Assembly: GCA_012274445.1 (NCBI GenBank)
Contig: JAAROD010000069.1
Location: forward strand, 744,001 to 808,000
DNA from: Sclerotiophoma versabilis
Lineage: Eukaryota > Ascomycota > Dothideomycetes > Pleosporales > Didymellaceae
Direction: 5' to 3'
Length of the DNA stretch: 64,000 nucleotides
Shown here: positions 1 to 10,123 of the stretch, piece after piece
How positions within the stretch are numbered: position 1 is the first letter of the stretch
How the letters are laid out: each line of letters begins with the position of its first letter
Notes under the pieces: generated by a model
Seen by the model: only the letters and a program-made list of their open reading frames with translations
Database searches by the model: none
Told to the model about the DNA's origin: nothing
Program-made: the position numbers and the translations under genes

Positions 1-247
1 GCTTGCTGCTGAGGATGGCGTCGAGTTTGCGCGTTGCGGCCGCGGATTTGGCGCGTGCTTCTTCTTTCTGCTGGGCCTCGGGGTCGAGCCGGGCGAGCAG
101 GTTGCGGATGACAAAGTAGGCTATCAGCGGCTGGGCGGTGCATTAGTACGGGCGCGGCAGGCGCGGCAGGTGCGGACATACTGCTGCTGCCGCCATCAAG
201 ATGTCTGGCAGGTAGCCGGCGAGGCTACTCTTCTTGTTCGAAGCCAT
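1..247 (-). CDS. MSP1: Msp1-like mitochondrial outer-membrane AAA ATPase, N-terminal part only (cut by window edge)
   Basis: Msp1/ATAD1 proteins are tail-anchored-protein extractases of the outer mitochondrial membrane; one N-terminal membrane segment is followed by a cytosolic AAA domain. Only the first 65 or so codons are in the window. Exon 1 is 182-247, starting at the ATG at 245-247. A 51-bp intron (131-181) has a GTATGT donor, a TACTAAT branch site and a CAG acceptor, and exon 2 runs from 130 to the edge. The joined product has a hydrophobic stretch (YLPDILMAAAAPLIAYFVIR) followed by NLLARLDPEAQQKEEARAK. This 'RLDP..KEEA..KS' linker after the membrane segment is, from memory, typical of fungal Msp1. 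The AAA domain lies outside the window, so the call rests on the N-terminus alone. It is divergent from TIM21, another mitochondrial gene. Confidence 0.72.
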
Positions 248-562
248 TCTGGCGAGCGGGCCGGGGGGACGTGGGGAGCGCCGACGGAGAGGCGTGGGGC
301 GGAGGGAGAGAGGCGCGAGGCGGAGAGAGAGGCGCGAGGCGGAGGGAGAGAGGCGCGAGGAGTGCCCGTGTTGGAGTGCTGGCACGCGCAATCCATGGAT
401 GCGCTGTCCGTCCCAAGTCCCAGTTCACGACATCGGCCTCCGCACGTGCCTCGGCGGTCGCAGCCCGCACTGCGAAGCTGCACCTCCGCTCGAGCTCCGT
501 CCCACTGCCCACCACGCCTCCTCGCACACTCCGCCGCCTCCGCCGCCGCCGCCGCCGCCGCC
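248..562. promoter_or_regulatory. Shared bidirectional promoter region between MSP1-like and TIM21-like genes
   Basis: This 315-bp gap separates two divergent start codons, both for mitochondrial proteins, so the two genes probably share control elements. It is GC-rich, holds a purine-rich tandem repeat (301-361), and ends in a run of CCG triplets (about 531-562) directly before the TIM21 ATG, giving a GCCGCCATGG start context. No clear TATA box is seen. Long open frames across it are by-products of the high GC content. Confidence 0.5.
301..361. repeat. Three tandem copies of a ~20-bp purine-rich unit
   Basis: The unit GGAGRGAGAGGCGCGAGGC occurs three times head to tail, at about 301-321, 322-340 and 341-361, with only small differences between copies. 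It lies in the shared MSP1/TIM21 promoter. Copy number may vary between isolates. Confidence 0.75.
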
Positions 563-1333
563 ATGGCAGCGCTGTACAAGCCCACCGAGGCCATCTCACT
601 CCTGCGCCCGTCGCTCCTGCTCCCGCGCATCCAGCCCTCGTCCCACCGTCGCATGCGCCCTGCCTTCTCCACTACCCGCACCACCCAGGCGACAGAACCC
701 ACCTTCCCCGGCAGCCCCATCCCACAGCCGCAGCGAAAGTCGATTACCCTGGCCGGTGACACGGGCCGAGTGCGGTGGAACGAGCTGTCGCCGGGCGAGA
801 AGGTCGTGCGCACCACGCAGCAGTCCTTCAACCTGATCGTGGTCGCTATTGGCGTCATCGCAACCGTAGGAGCCCCTCGAAGCGCCGCCTGCGCACCATG
901 CTGACACGTCCAGGGCGGCGTAACCTACTTCCTCTTCAGCGATGTCTTCAGCCCCAACTCGAAAACCGCACACTTCAACCACGCCACCGACATGATTCGA
1001 AACGACGCCCGGTGCCAGAAACTGCTCGGCGAAGGCTCCCAAATTGCCGCCTTTGGTGAATCGTCGTGGTCGCGGTATGCGAAAAACCGCTTCATCCACA
1101 GTACAGAAGAGACCGACAAGTGGGGCACAAACCATCTGCGCTTTAGGTTTTTTGTAGAGGGCAATGGGAAGCAAGGAGTGGTACATGTTCACCTGATCAA
1201 GAAGCCAAGCATGGATACCTACGAGTATGCCGAATTGGCCCTTGATGTTCAGGGCCATCGCAGGATTGATCTGGCGGCAAAAGAGAAGCAGGATCACGTT
1301 GCGCCCAAGATCTTTGGGGCGAGGTGGTGGTAG
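563..1333 (+). CDS. TIM21: Tim21-like subunit of the mitochondrial inner-membrane TIM23 translocase
   Basis: Tim21 is a single-pass inner-membrane protein. Its intermembrane-space domain contacts the TOM complex and links TIM23 to respiratory-chain complexes. Exon 1 is 563-865, a 48-bp intron spans 866-913 (GTAGGA donor, CAG acceptor), and exon 2 is 914-1333. The product is 240 aa, the usual size for fungal Tim21. Residues 1-45 form an Arg/Ser-rich, acid-poor presequence. Residues about 89-110 (FNLIVVAIGVIATGGVTYF) are the membrane segment, followed by LFSDVFSPNSKT and a soluble domain with FGESSWSRYAKNRF and VHVHLIKKP, all Tim21-like. The ATG was chosen for its presequence and its GCCGCCATGG context. 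Upstream codons in frame lie in the promoter and are not credible. Confidence 0.88.
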
Positions 1334-1852
1334 AACAAGAGCTACACTCCAAGTTAGCATATGCAATGTTGGGAGCGTAAGAACCATTTCTTCGCTTGCT
1401 CTGTCTCTCGCTCGTGTTCGGCCAGCTACACAGCATTGCAGTGACGGAGATGGCGACCATGACGCTATGGACGCTGCACTCTAAGAGCCACCACTTGAAG
1501 ACCTGCTCAGGTCTAAAGCTGTCGACCTGAACATTGCATGCTCCTTGTTGTCAGACGCCTGCCCGACTGTTCCAAAGGCCATGAAGCTCATCTTTGGCGT
1601 GGTGCAAAACCCACCCAATCGGGCGAGCGCCACAACCGGAAAGCACGCGCGAATGACGTCCAGCTGAACGACGCCTCAACCATGGAAGGGCGCTCACCTG
1701 CTCTTTCCAACCGGGCCGGCGCACACGGCACTAATGCTTCCCCTTCCCCTCTTTGGCCCAAGAGCTGACTGCGTGACCCCTGACGTTTACCCATGTGCAT
1801 GTTGAACGACTTGAATTTGTGCCTCAGGCATTGAAGCACGCCAAACAACGAC
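1334..1852. other. Intergenic region, no gene seen
   Basis: This stretch separates TIM21 from the Arg/Ser-rich gene on the same strand. Short open frames on both strands show no recognisable protein. It presumably holds the TIM21 3' end and the promoter of the next gene. A strong TATA box is not visible. Confidence 0.5.
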
Positions 1853-2467
1853 ATGTCAGTAACCACAGCGTCCTATGCGCCGGAGCGTTTGGACAGAACG
1901 CAAGTCGAAGAAGAGCACGCGACACGCCCAGATATGCCAGCCATCGTCGAGTCAGACGCAGATGTAGATGCAGACGCAGAAGCCGAAGAACGTGGTCGTC
2001 TCAAGCGACGCCGACTATCCTCACACTCTCCTCCCCGAGCCGCATCACCCTCTCGAGGCCACGACCGTGACAGCGGCTCTCGACACCGACATCACCACCG
2101 CAATCACCATCGAGACTCCGAGTCAGCGAGCATGACACCACCGCCAGCCGCCCAGAAGAAGCAAAGGCGGCGGAGCGATGCAGAGCCTGATCACACCTTT
2201 CGCGGCCGAGCACGAAATCGCAGCGGCACCAGGGAACGAACCGGCAGTCCCATATTCGAAGACGACGATGCTAGTGAAGAACAGGTGAGAGAGCTCCGGA
2301 GGAGGGCCCAGCCGCCAAGTCGACCCCGAGTTGAGGTCGAAGAAGACGATGGTGAACTGCGTAGACAGAGGAGCTATCCCAATTTGTACAGGAAAGATTC
2401 AAAGGGTGAAGCAGAAAAGGCCGAGACCACGCGTCCGCGTCTGCATCCGCTCAGACAGGAGCTCTGA
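1853..2467 (+). CDS. Arg/Ser-rich disordered protein of unknown function
   Basis: This single-exon frame of 204 codons starts with MSVTTASYAPERLDR. I do not recognise the family. The product is strongly low-complexity. It has acidic patches (residues about 28-45, rich in Asp/Glu), a basic KRRR cluster that could be a nuclear signal, an Arg/His/Ser-rich middle (RHRHHHRNHH) and further Arg-rich and acidic patches to the end (LHPLRQEL). The composition resembles RS-rich nuclear or RNA-binding proteins, but no folded domain or RNA-recognition motif is visible. The reading frame is intact, with no sign of an intron. It sits between TIM21 and the CHIP-like gene, all on the plus strand. Expression evidence would decide whether it is a true gene. 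Confidence 0.6.
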   Translation: MSVTTASYAPERLDRTQVEEEHATRPDMPAIVESDADVDADAEAEERGRLKRRRLSSHSPPRAASPSRGHDRDSGSRHRHHHRNHHRDSESASMTPPPAAQKKQRRRSDAEPDHTFRGRARNRSGTRERTGSPIFEDDDASEEQVRELRRRAQPPSRPRVEVEEDDGELRRQRSYPNLYRKDSKGEAEKAETTRPRLHPLRQEL

Positions 2468-2978
2468 GAGCTGTGAGGACCACGGCCCGTGTCATTGAAG
2501 TATTTGCGTGTTGAACCATGGTGTCTGGCGTCTAGAGTAATACCCAAATAAATAGTAACACGCATTAAAGCGTGAGAACGATACATGTCAATAGCATCAG
2601 CGGATCGGCTCTCATCAACTGATTCAAGCTCTGTGGTTAACAGCACGCGACTGCTGCCAGACCCTGAACGTCCTCCCACCTCGCAACACCAGGCAAGCAG
2701 CAATCACGAGCCTATCTTGCTGCCATCGAACACACAACATCTTCATCATGCACCATCAAAAATGCACACCTCTCGCTCCGACACTTCCGTCCTGCTCACA
2801 TCAGCACCCATCTGGAAAGTTCTACGCCGCCGCGGCTCTTAATCATGCCCCACCCCCCGCGCCAACCCTCGTGCCAATCACACCTTCCCAACTCCGCCGT
2901 CTCTTCCGTGCTCATAATAACCCACCCACCCTCGACAGCCCTCACCAGGGTCGGTACCTTTTCTAATCGCTCGTCGCC
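2468..2978. other. Intergenic region with pyrimidine-rich leader
   Basis: This holds the 3' end of the Arg/Ser-rich gene and the promoter of the CHIP-like gene. The last 250 bp before the start codon are C/T-rich (for example CCCACCCACCC at about 2920), a common feature of fungal promoters. No gene is supported here. Confidence 0.5.
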
Positions 2979-3928
2979 ATGCCGCCTGGCAATGAATATG
3001 CTGCTGAGCAGCTCAAAGCTCAGGGAAATGCGTGCTTTAAGAATGGCGACTATGAGGGCGCTGAGGCGTACTATTCCCAGGCTATCCAGAAGAACTCTAG
3101 CAATCCACTGCTATTTACTAACCGCGCCATGGCGAGGAATAAATTGGAAAAATGGGAAGGTGTTATAGATGACTGTATACGGAGTATCGAACAACTGCCA
3201 GAGAACATGAAAGCGTTTCACCTCTTGTGTACGTCTCTCACGTCACTCATGAGTGCTGATGCACTCAAGTGCACGAATATGTAGCTAACACAGACCCAGC
3301 GCAGGCTCAGCTCGCAGTCAACCACCCCAACGAAGCTCTATCAAGCGCCCTCAAAGCCTACGAGTACTGTACCAAGTCCACACAACAAACGACTTTCTCC
3401 AACGCCGCCCTGATATCGCAACACGTCCTGAAATGCAAGAAGCGCAAATGGGAGATCCGCGAACGGGAACGAATACGGCGGCGCGGCAACCTCCTCTCCG
3501 ACCTCGAAGAAATGCTCGAGCGAGACCACAAGAAGGAACTCGACGAGATCGACGCACGCATGGAGTCTGGCGAAACCGGCAGGATAGAAGGCCAAGAAGA
3601 GAAAGAAGAGCGTCGCCTAGAATTTGAGAAGAAGCGTGATGACCTCCGCACTGCCTTCGCCATTTCCGACCCCGAACACCAACAGAAGCGCGAAGTACCC
3701 GATTATTTAGTTGACGGAATTACGTTCGAGATCATGCATGATCCCGTTGTCACGAAAAATGGCAGGAGCTATGAAAGGGCGACGCTAATTGAGCATCTGA
3801 AGCGTAATCCGACGGATCCCCTTACGAGGGAGCCGTTGAAAATCAGTGAACTCAGGCCCAACTTGGCGCTGAAGGAGGCTTGTCAGGAGTTTATGGAGGC
3901 TAACAGTGGATGGGTCTATGATTGGTAA
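2979..3928 (+). CDS. CHIP-type E3 ubiquitin ligase (TPR plus U-box)
   Basis: CHIP (STUB1) proteins bind the C-terminal tail of Hsp70/Hsp90 through TPR repeats and ubiquitinate chaperone-bound clients through a U-box. Exon 1 is 2979-3228, a 71-bp intron spans 3229-3299 (GTACGT donor, CTAAC branch, CAG acceptor), and exon 2 is 3300-3928. The intron interrupts a Ser codon and restores a TPR-type run, FHLLSQAQLAVNHPNEAL. The product is 292 aa, close to the 303 aa of human CHIP. Residues 1-115 hold TPR helices (AEQLKAQGNACFKNGDYEGA), 125-205 a charged coiled coil, and 216-285 the U-box (DGITFEIMHDPVVTKNGRSY, then DPLTREPL). The tail ends GWVYDW, like the CHIP end. The gene is intact. Confidence 0.9.
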
Positions 3929-4453
3929 GGCTCGCTTTTATCAGGCGCGCAGTTGTTGTTAGGTAGGTATGAGGTGGTGACGGTGATTAAGAAGTTGTAA
4001 GCGATGGCTGCTAACATCTCCATAGTGAAGACGGCGAAGTAGATCTGGATAGCCGTTGGGCGCATCTCTCGCACTACTGAGGTGGAGGAACAGCGACATT
4101 TTTGCTTTGATTGGAATTTGGCCTTTCTTTGTTCGCACTTAGGATGCATGCGAGGACTGCTCAAGCGATTTCTTCTGGCTATATTGCTATATACCCTCGC
4201 AATGCTCATTACTTATTGTTCATACCTTTGGAGCTACTTTGTTGTTAATATCTTGGCTGACCTATTGAATTGGCGCAGCTGCCGAGCGCGGGGCAGGTCA
4301 ACAGCGCGCAGCCTTCGTTCATTCGTGGCTGGCTATCTCTTCTGAAGATCTTCCAGGTAGCAATGAGCGGCTACAAGCTCACACTATACAGTGCGATAGA
4401 ACAGTACGGCGGTTCAACATAAGCTCTCAAAGTGCCAGCGACGAACCTTCAGT
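3929..4453. other. Intergenic region, no gene seen
   Basis: This lies between the CHIP-like and HET-domain genes, both on plus. Open frames on each strand, about 85-97 codons long, show no recognisable motif and no start context. They are treated as chance. Confidence 0.5.
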
Positions 4454-6552
4454 ATGTCCAGCTTTACATGCGCACAGTGTCTCGATCTCAATATTGATCG
4501 TCTGATCGAACTCGCACACGAAGAATATACCAAATCCGACATTTTACCCAAGCAAGCTTGCTATGTTCTTCACAACTCAATCGACGCTCTCGAACGCTCA
4601 GCAGATATGGGCTGTGGCTTTTGCAACATGCTTGTCACTACACTCCAGGGTTACCAAGACGAAGATGACTGGATTGCAAGATTATGGCAAGGCAGAGATT
4701 GTGTTCGCGAGTACTCGTTGTTCGAAAGTGCTAAGAAGTTACCATTTTCTGATGTCAAAATATGTATCGCATCTGGCGACGCAAAGCACGATGGGGAGCT
4801 TGCAAATGTTAGAGTTCTGGACCGCATCATGGTTCAGATAGGACCCGATGCTCTGTCGAGAGTCATTGAGACCGACGAGGATTATGACAAGGACGTGCCT
4901 GAGTTCCCCGTCATTCGGTTCAAATTGAAGTGCTCCAGAGGTACGCAGACAAGGTTGACTATTGCGCAATGCAGAGTAGTTATTGCTAACTTCCAATGTT
5001 ACGTTCAGATAACCCAGTGTATTCCAGAGGCTTTCGAATCGGGCAGTACTATACGGAAGATAATCTAGCATCCGATGTCAACTTTGACATCGCTCGAACT
5101 TGGCTTCGCAACTGCCAAGAAAAGCACCTACACTGTACTCTGAATGTGTATCCCAGCCTTCCAACCCGTGTCATTGACGTCGGAGTGAAGGACGATTGGG
5201 CTGATCTTTGCATCACTCACACCAATGGAAAGAGCGCGGGATACGCAGCATTGAGCCATTGTTGGGGTGGCCCGATTTCACCTCTGTTGACGACAGACAC
5301 CCTGACCAGATTCCAAGATATCTTGCCGTTCGGGGATTTGCCAGCTAATTTCCAGGATGCCGTTATTATTACAAGACGCCTTGCACTACGCTACCTCTGG
5401 ATTGACTCACTTTGTATTATTCAAGACTCAAAAGAAGATTGGGCGCACGAGTCAAAGAAGATGGGTACGATTTATCGAGATTCGACAGTCACTGTCTACG
5501 CTCTGGCATCGGGAGGCAGTGGTTACGGTATATTCCCGCGCAATATTGAGGCAAGACATGCACTACCAGCCAATACCACCTTACGCGTGCAGAATTGCGA
5601 AAAGACCGTTGACGTTTTGCGCGAGGATTTCCATGAAGAATCCCTATTGGCATTGGATTTCAAGGGTCCTCTGGCGACTCGAGGCTGGTGCCTGCAGGAA
5701 TCTATTCTCTCTCCGAGACGGCTCTACTACGGAAGAGAGCAGATCTACTGGCGTTGCCCGGCAGGCTATGAGGCTGCTGATGGAACCTCGACTGGCATGC
5801 GAATACCTGAAAACCCTCTACCAAGTCTATCTGCTTTCATATTTCGAGATGCCATACGGATGCAGTCATTCGACCAATATGACATACCACTATTGCTTGA
5901 GGAATACAGTACCCTAGTAGAGATGTATTCTCAACGCATCCTTACCTATGGTACTGACAAGCTGCCAGCTTTCTCTGGAATTGCCGGGCGGCTACATTGT
6001 ATCTTTGGTGGGACGTACCTCGCAGGCATCTGGTCGTCCGACATTGTGACCGCCCTTCTCTGGAAGGCTGAGATGCAAACATGCAAGCATGTGATGCCGT
6101 ATCGCGCACCAACATGGTCATGGGCAGTGACTGACGAACCTGTCCTACATGACAACAAAAGCAAAGACGTGATGAAAGGCAAAAGCATGTCCTCATTAGT
6201 ACTCCTCGACCATCACATCACTTTCTGCGACGCAAGCAGTCCCTTTGGCGAGGTATCATCAGCCTTCATTACGGTGAGAGGCCTGACGTTGCCATTGATT
6301 CGCAGCAGGCAACATATTGGCAAAGCCCACAAGGAATACTACACGGCAATGACCTTTTGGGACGAAGTTCCGCCTACATACGGAGAAGATGAAGCAGAGC
6401 CAGATCATAGGCCGACCATGTTCCTGGTGGAGAACGACGATGGCTTGTACCTTCTCACTCTTGAATCACACAATATTGCTAAGAGGCACGATGACTTCAA
6501 ACTCCATGTTGAGGCATATACTCCAGAAGAGTACATCGCGCTGCTGGTTTAA
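4454..6552 (+). CDS. HET-domain protein, ending at a premature in-frame TAA
   Basis: HET-domain proteins mediate heterokaryon incompatibility and related cell-death responses in fungi. Exon 1 is 4454-4940, a 68-bp intron spans 4941-5008 (GTACGC donor, GCTAAC branch, CAG acceptor), and exon 2 is 5009-6552, giving 676 aa. A Cys-containing start (FTCAQCLDLN, then GCGFCNM) precedes the HET domain at about residues 240-395. The domain shows YAALSHCWGG, LPANFQDAVIITRRL, YLWIDSLCIIQDSKEDW and MGTIYRDSTVTVYA, followed by RGWCLQESILSPR, the usual HET signature set. The TAA at 6550-6552 is followed in frame by 61 open codons with the expected family ending (see next entry). The annotated end is therefore probably a mutation rather than the ancestral one. 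The protein may still work, because the HET domain is upstream. Confidence 0.85.
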
Positions 6553-6738
6553 GTCGCTAAAGGAGACAAAACTGAGCTTGAACTTCCGGATCCTGCTCAA
6601 GGGCTTATCCTGGAGCCGGTCAGCAGTCTTGAAAGCGCCCAAGTAAGGAAGTACAAGAGGGTGGGCATGTTCAAGTTTCGGCAGTTGAAAGGCTTGCGAA
6701 TTGAGGACTGGGAGAGTACGACTTTGACACTGGTATAA
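6553..6738 (+). pseudogene. Ancestral C-terminal tail of the HET gene, cut off by the TAA at 6550-6552
   Basis: Reading on in the HET gene's frame gives 61 open codons to a TAA at 6736-6738. They include GLILEPV, RKYKRVGMFKFRQLKG and LRIEDWESTTLTLV. HET proteins often end in this way, with 'LILEPV', then 'Y.RVG.F', then an acidic close. A CAA-to-TAA change, that is C to T in CpA context, would produce the stop. No plausible intron removes it: a GTTTAA donor with a CAAG acceptor would shift the frame. Confidence 0.7.
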
Positions 6739-6881
6739 TGATTCGATGATCTAATCAACCCACAAGAGTCGGATAGAGAGAAACAACAATTCAGCCCCGT
6801 ATCCTCGAAGCCGTGAAAACGCGAGAGTGTTAATCTCAAATCTTCAATGCATGCATCGTTTCCACTGCACTCAAATAGGCT

Positions 6882-7439
6882 TCATGTCGACTCACCAACA
6901 AAGTCATACACCATCTTAACTCGTACCTCCTCTCCTTGGCTGTTCCTGACCCGCACCCTCCTTGTGTGCCTCCTCTCCCCGTCCACCACCTCAAACCCCC
7001 AAAGATGCGCCGCCTCCCACTTTCCGTCTGGTTTCTTACCCTCCGCTTGTATCAATTCCCCCTCACTATCGCCCTCAATCCACTCGCCCTCCCCGTCCTC
7101 TACAACCCCAGACTCCCTTCCTTCGTCCACACTGACCCACCGACTCCGTCCCTCGACAGTACCAAAGAAGCTGTCTTCATTGCTGCGCCATTCCTAATCG
7201 AGCGTGTAATTCTCTGTTGTGCCGGGGATTTTGCCCGCGGTGACGGATTGAGCCATTTTGATCTCGTTGGGGGAGGCTTGCGAGATGGTCAGGTGGATGG
7301 AAGCTGCTGTTGCCGCTTTTCGGACGAGTGTGTTAACGCCTTGGAGGGCGAGGACTTTGCTGAAGTCGTCGGAGCAGGACTTGTTCAAAGTATATTTGCC
7401 AGAGAGCGATTGGAGGGTCACATTGGGTGGTGCTGCCAT
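6882..7439 (-). pseudogene. Small conserved fungal protein of unknown function, interrupted by one in-frame TAG
   Basis: The start at 7437-7439 gives MAAPPNVTLQSLSGKYTLNK, then SDDFSKVLALQGVNTLVRKA and ends TTENYTLD before a TAG at 7194-7196. The same frame reopens at once with EWRSNEDSFFGTVEGRSRWV and runs to a TGA at 6882, with WEAAHLWGFEVVDGERR and VRVKMVYDFVGEST. From memory this is an uncharacterised ascomycete family of about 190-210 aa in which 'TLDWEW' bridges the two halves, so TAG replaces a Trp TGG. On the plus strand that is CCA to CTA, a CpA-to-TpA change. Total length is 185 codons plus stop, normal for the family. It is convergent with the HET gene. Read-through or an assembly error are alternatives. 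Confidence 0.65.
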
Positions 7440-7499
7440 GTCGAACGCTTGTGTGCTTGGATTGGTAGATTTGACGTTGTTCTGAACGTTTGATATCAA

Positions 7500-8190
7500 G
7501 GATTGTAATACTCTGATTGCTTTTGAGTGTCGGACAGCGCCGCTGGCTTGTCGCTTCGTCTAAGCCGCTGTAATGGTCGAGATAGTGTCGTCATCATTTC
7601 CATCAAGCTGCTCACCGCGTCGTTCTTCGTTGAAGACGTTTTTGTCGTGCTTGACTTTTACGTTTTCTCTTTGTTGAAGATGATCAAGATGATGGTTTCA
7701 ACAACTGAACAGCTCCCAACTGGTGAAAGAGGGGATTGTGTGTTCCAGCACACGATGTTGTGACGTCACCCCTCGACTCATCTGTTTCACATCACTCACG
7801 GCCAGCCATCATCGCTGCAACACCATATCTCCCAAACACTAAGCCGCGCACCAGTTCAGGAAGCAACGATTCACAAGCTGGATAACAAAGCGTTCAGTGT
7901 AACTTGACGTCATACTCCTCCGGAAGGTTGCACTTTCCTCACCGTCAATGCAAGTCTGAACCGCGGAATGAGTACGGCTGAGCAGTCAGCATGGGAGCTT
8001 TGGCGACTTGACCCCTAACACTGATAGGTTCAGCTTAAGTATATAAGCGGCAGAGGAAATGTTTGTGCAACAACACTATCTACGGAACTCCAACAACACA
8101 GAAACGAAGCAACTCGCACATCTTCTGTTCACTATTCCTATCGACAACGCGTAGGTCAACCACCAATCTAAAGTTCGTCGTTTCTGCAAC
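7500..8190. other. Divergent promoter region between the small conserved protein and the secreted protein
   Basis: No gene is supported here. The right end carries a TATA box (8040-8046) and an AC-rich leader ahead of the secreted-protein start. A TGACGTCA-type palindrome-like site (GTGACGTCACC at about 7760) could bind a bZIP factor. That assignment is inference from the sequence alone. Confidence 0.45.
8040..8046 (+). promoter_or_regulatory. TATA box of the secreted-protein gene
   Basis: TATATAA in the context AAGTATATAAGCGGC lies 145 bp before the ATG at 8191. Position and sequence fit a strong regulated fungal promoter. Confidence 0.6.
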
Positions 8191-8676
8191 ATGTTCTTCA
8201 AATTGCCCTCCACTCTACTGCTACTCGCAGTCGGTCTGTTGTCGTTCACGAACGCACTACCAGCCCCAACACCGGTCATCCTAGCCGGCGGCCCAGCAGC
8301 AATACCAATACCATCGAATTGCACCGTTAGCAGTCTCGCACCCACACTGGGACGGATGCGTAACGAATCATACATTCCAACATCAGGCGCCAACAATGAC
8401 ATACTCTATTCTGCCTACTATCCGTCGCCTTCCACAAACATAACGGCGATGTCCCTGCAATGTCTCCAGCAGTGCCATGGATACGGCGATGGAAGCCAAT
8501 GTAAGACAGCATTCTGGGCAGAAAAGATGCCAGTTCCGGAGGGCTATTACGGAACCCCTGGTGGGCAGCTAGAGACGGCATGTTTGTTCTTCGTGCGGAC
8601 GCTGGAAGATAAGGACTTTGTAGCCGCGCCGAAAGATCAGGCATCGAATACATTCGCTTGGGGACTGGAATGCTAA
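8191..8676 (+). CDS. Small secreted protein with six cysteines, candidate effector or cell-surface protein
   Basis: This is a single-exon frame of 161 codons. Residues 1-22 form a clear signal peptide (MFFKLPSTLLLLAVGLLSFT, then NA), probably cut before LPAP. The mature part, about 139 aa, has six cysteines (positions 44, 91, 95, 104, 131 and 161 of the precursor, the last being the final residue). It has three N-glycosylation sequons (N43-C-T, N58-E-S, N83-I-T). The core CLQQCHGYGDGSQC followed by FWAEKMPVPEGYYGTPGG looks like a folded, disulfide-bonded module, and I have a weak memory of similar secreted proteins in other Dothideomycetes. No enzyme motif is seen. The strong TATA box suggests inducible expression. 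Size and cysteine content fit an effector-type protein, but nothing in the sequence proves a host role. Confidence 0.8.
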   Translation: MFFKLPSTLLLLAVGLLSFTNALPAPTPVILAGGPAAIPIPSNCTVSSLAPTLGRMRNESYIPTSGANNDILYSAYYPSPSTNITAMSLQCLQQCHGYGDGSQCKTAFWAEKMPVPEGYYGTPGGQLETACLFFVRTLEDKDFVAAPKDQASNTFAWGLEC

Positions 8677-10123
8677 AGAAAAACAAGAAGAGTTAAGACG
8701 TATTGGGTGGTCTTGTGAAGTGTGCGTTGCGTGCGACAGAAGGGCGAGTAGAGCATGGCCAAGTAAATCGCACGCAGATGACCACCTCATCGGCAACGAT
8801 TGCATCGATTCACACATGGAGAGATCTATATTTGACTCGTCAGTGTTCTTTCCGACCTTCCTGTTCAATGTGCCTACGGCTTCTTTCCCAACCTCCGCCT
8901 TGGTTGACGTTAGGGTCGACCCAATGCAGCCGGCTGTACCTACCTTTCCCAGTAGTATAAGCAGTCGCGGGATTTGTGACAGCGAAGAATGCAGGTACTT
9001 ACTGTTCCATCGTATTTGCAGACACCAATAGGATTCAGAGCGCATATTCATCCTGTGGAGCTTCCCCCAAGCAATTTCGACTCATTTCCGGACCGACTGT
9101 TTATTTTCGGCTCTCCATGCCTAACGAAGATTTCGGCTTGCATTGTCAGGATATCAGTACGTGCAGCACGTTCTTGATTCAGGTATAGGTACCCATTTGT
9201 GAACATGTGATCCACTACTACAGATCTATTTCAGGACCACGAAGCCAGTATGTGATCCATAGTCCGCCCCATACTTCGATCCATAACGGGGTCTAACGAC
9301 TGAGGTGATTCACCAGCCTTATTGCTCGGTTTGGAGCTCCGATGCTCAAGCGCGGAATATTTATACATACGAGTGGAGATGTATTGGAACCGGGTCAAAG
9401 GACTCCGACAAATTGTCGAGACGGAGATGAGTCGTCACTCTGCAATGTCTCAATTAAACAATAAGTCCACTTGTGGTAATGTACACGACACGGTATGTTC
9501 AGAACTACTTATGGCGGATTCCCGACATTTGTCTCGATGGGAGGCTAATTTTAGGTGTGACTGACATGCCCAAGCGAGCGGTGACGGGTAGTTCAGCCTC
9601 CACTTTACCCGCCCAGGAAACCTTGCCCTATTTGGTAGATTATCGCTTGTCAAATTGTTGTCTAGACTGTTCTACTTGATCATAGGCTCGGTTGAAGGAT
9701 GCCGTACGTAGTACATTCCTCTTAGCTAGTCGGAGAGAGGATCCTAATAAGATCCGAACTTTCAACCTCACTCATTTATTGACATGCCAGCAAATGACAA
9801 ACAAAAAATCAAGGTTGCCTAAAGGACACTGCAATTTCTCTGCATATTTTCTCATGCATGCTACTGACGGGATCCGTATCCCATTGCGCACCCATGTCGC
9901 TCACTGTTCCGCGGACCTTATCTGATCGGTAAAACGGTCGCTTTTGGGACGCGACTGATAAAGCAGCAGCCAACTGTTCCTAGACGACTCGGTCTGAGCG
10001 ACTCGACGCTGGTGCCCGTCAGGCTAAGCTTTGTTCGGTGGACCATTCAGCTGTCGTTCGGTCGTCTGGGTTTCTGCTGTAAGTAAGACGGCTGCTTACT
10101 TCCACGTGTGCGCCCTAGTGCGG
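8677..10123. other. Gene-poor stretch, no supported gene
   Basis: Several open frames of 60-160 codons occur on both strands. One on the minus strand (8569-9051) overlaps the secreted-protein gene antisense. None shows a start context, intron pattern or recognisable domain. The region looks like non-coding or long-decayed sequence. Confidence 0.45.

Noticed and set aside
170..1387. Several long overlapping open frames on both strands around the TIM21 gene
   Set aside because: High GC content keeps stops rare. Only the frame starting at 563 and spliced at 866-913 gives a recognisable protein.
6550..6610. Intron with a GTTTAA donor and CAAG acceptor removing the HET TAA
   Set aside because: It would be 55 bp and shift the reading frame, and the continuous frame already gives the expected ending.
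8569..9051. 160-codon minus-strand frame overlapping the end of the secreted-protein gene
   Set aside because: It overlaps a well-supported gene antisense and has no recognisable domain.
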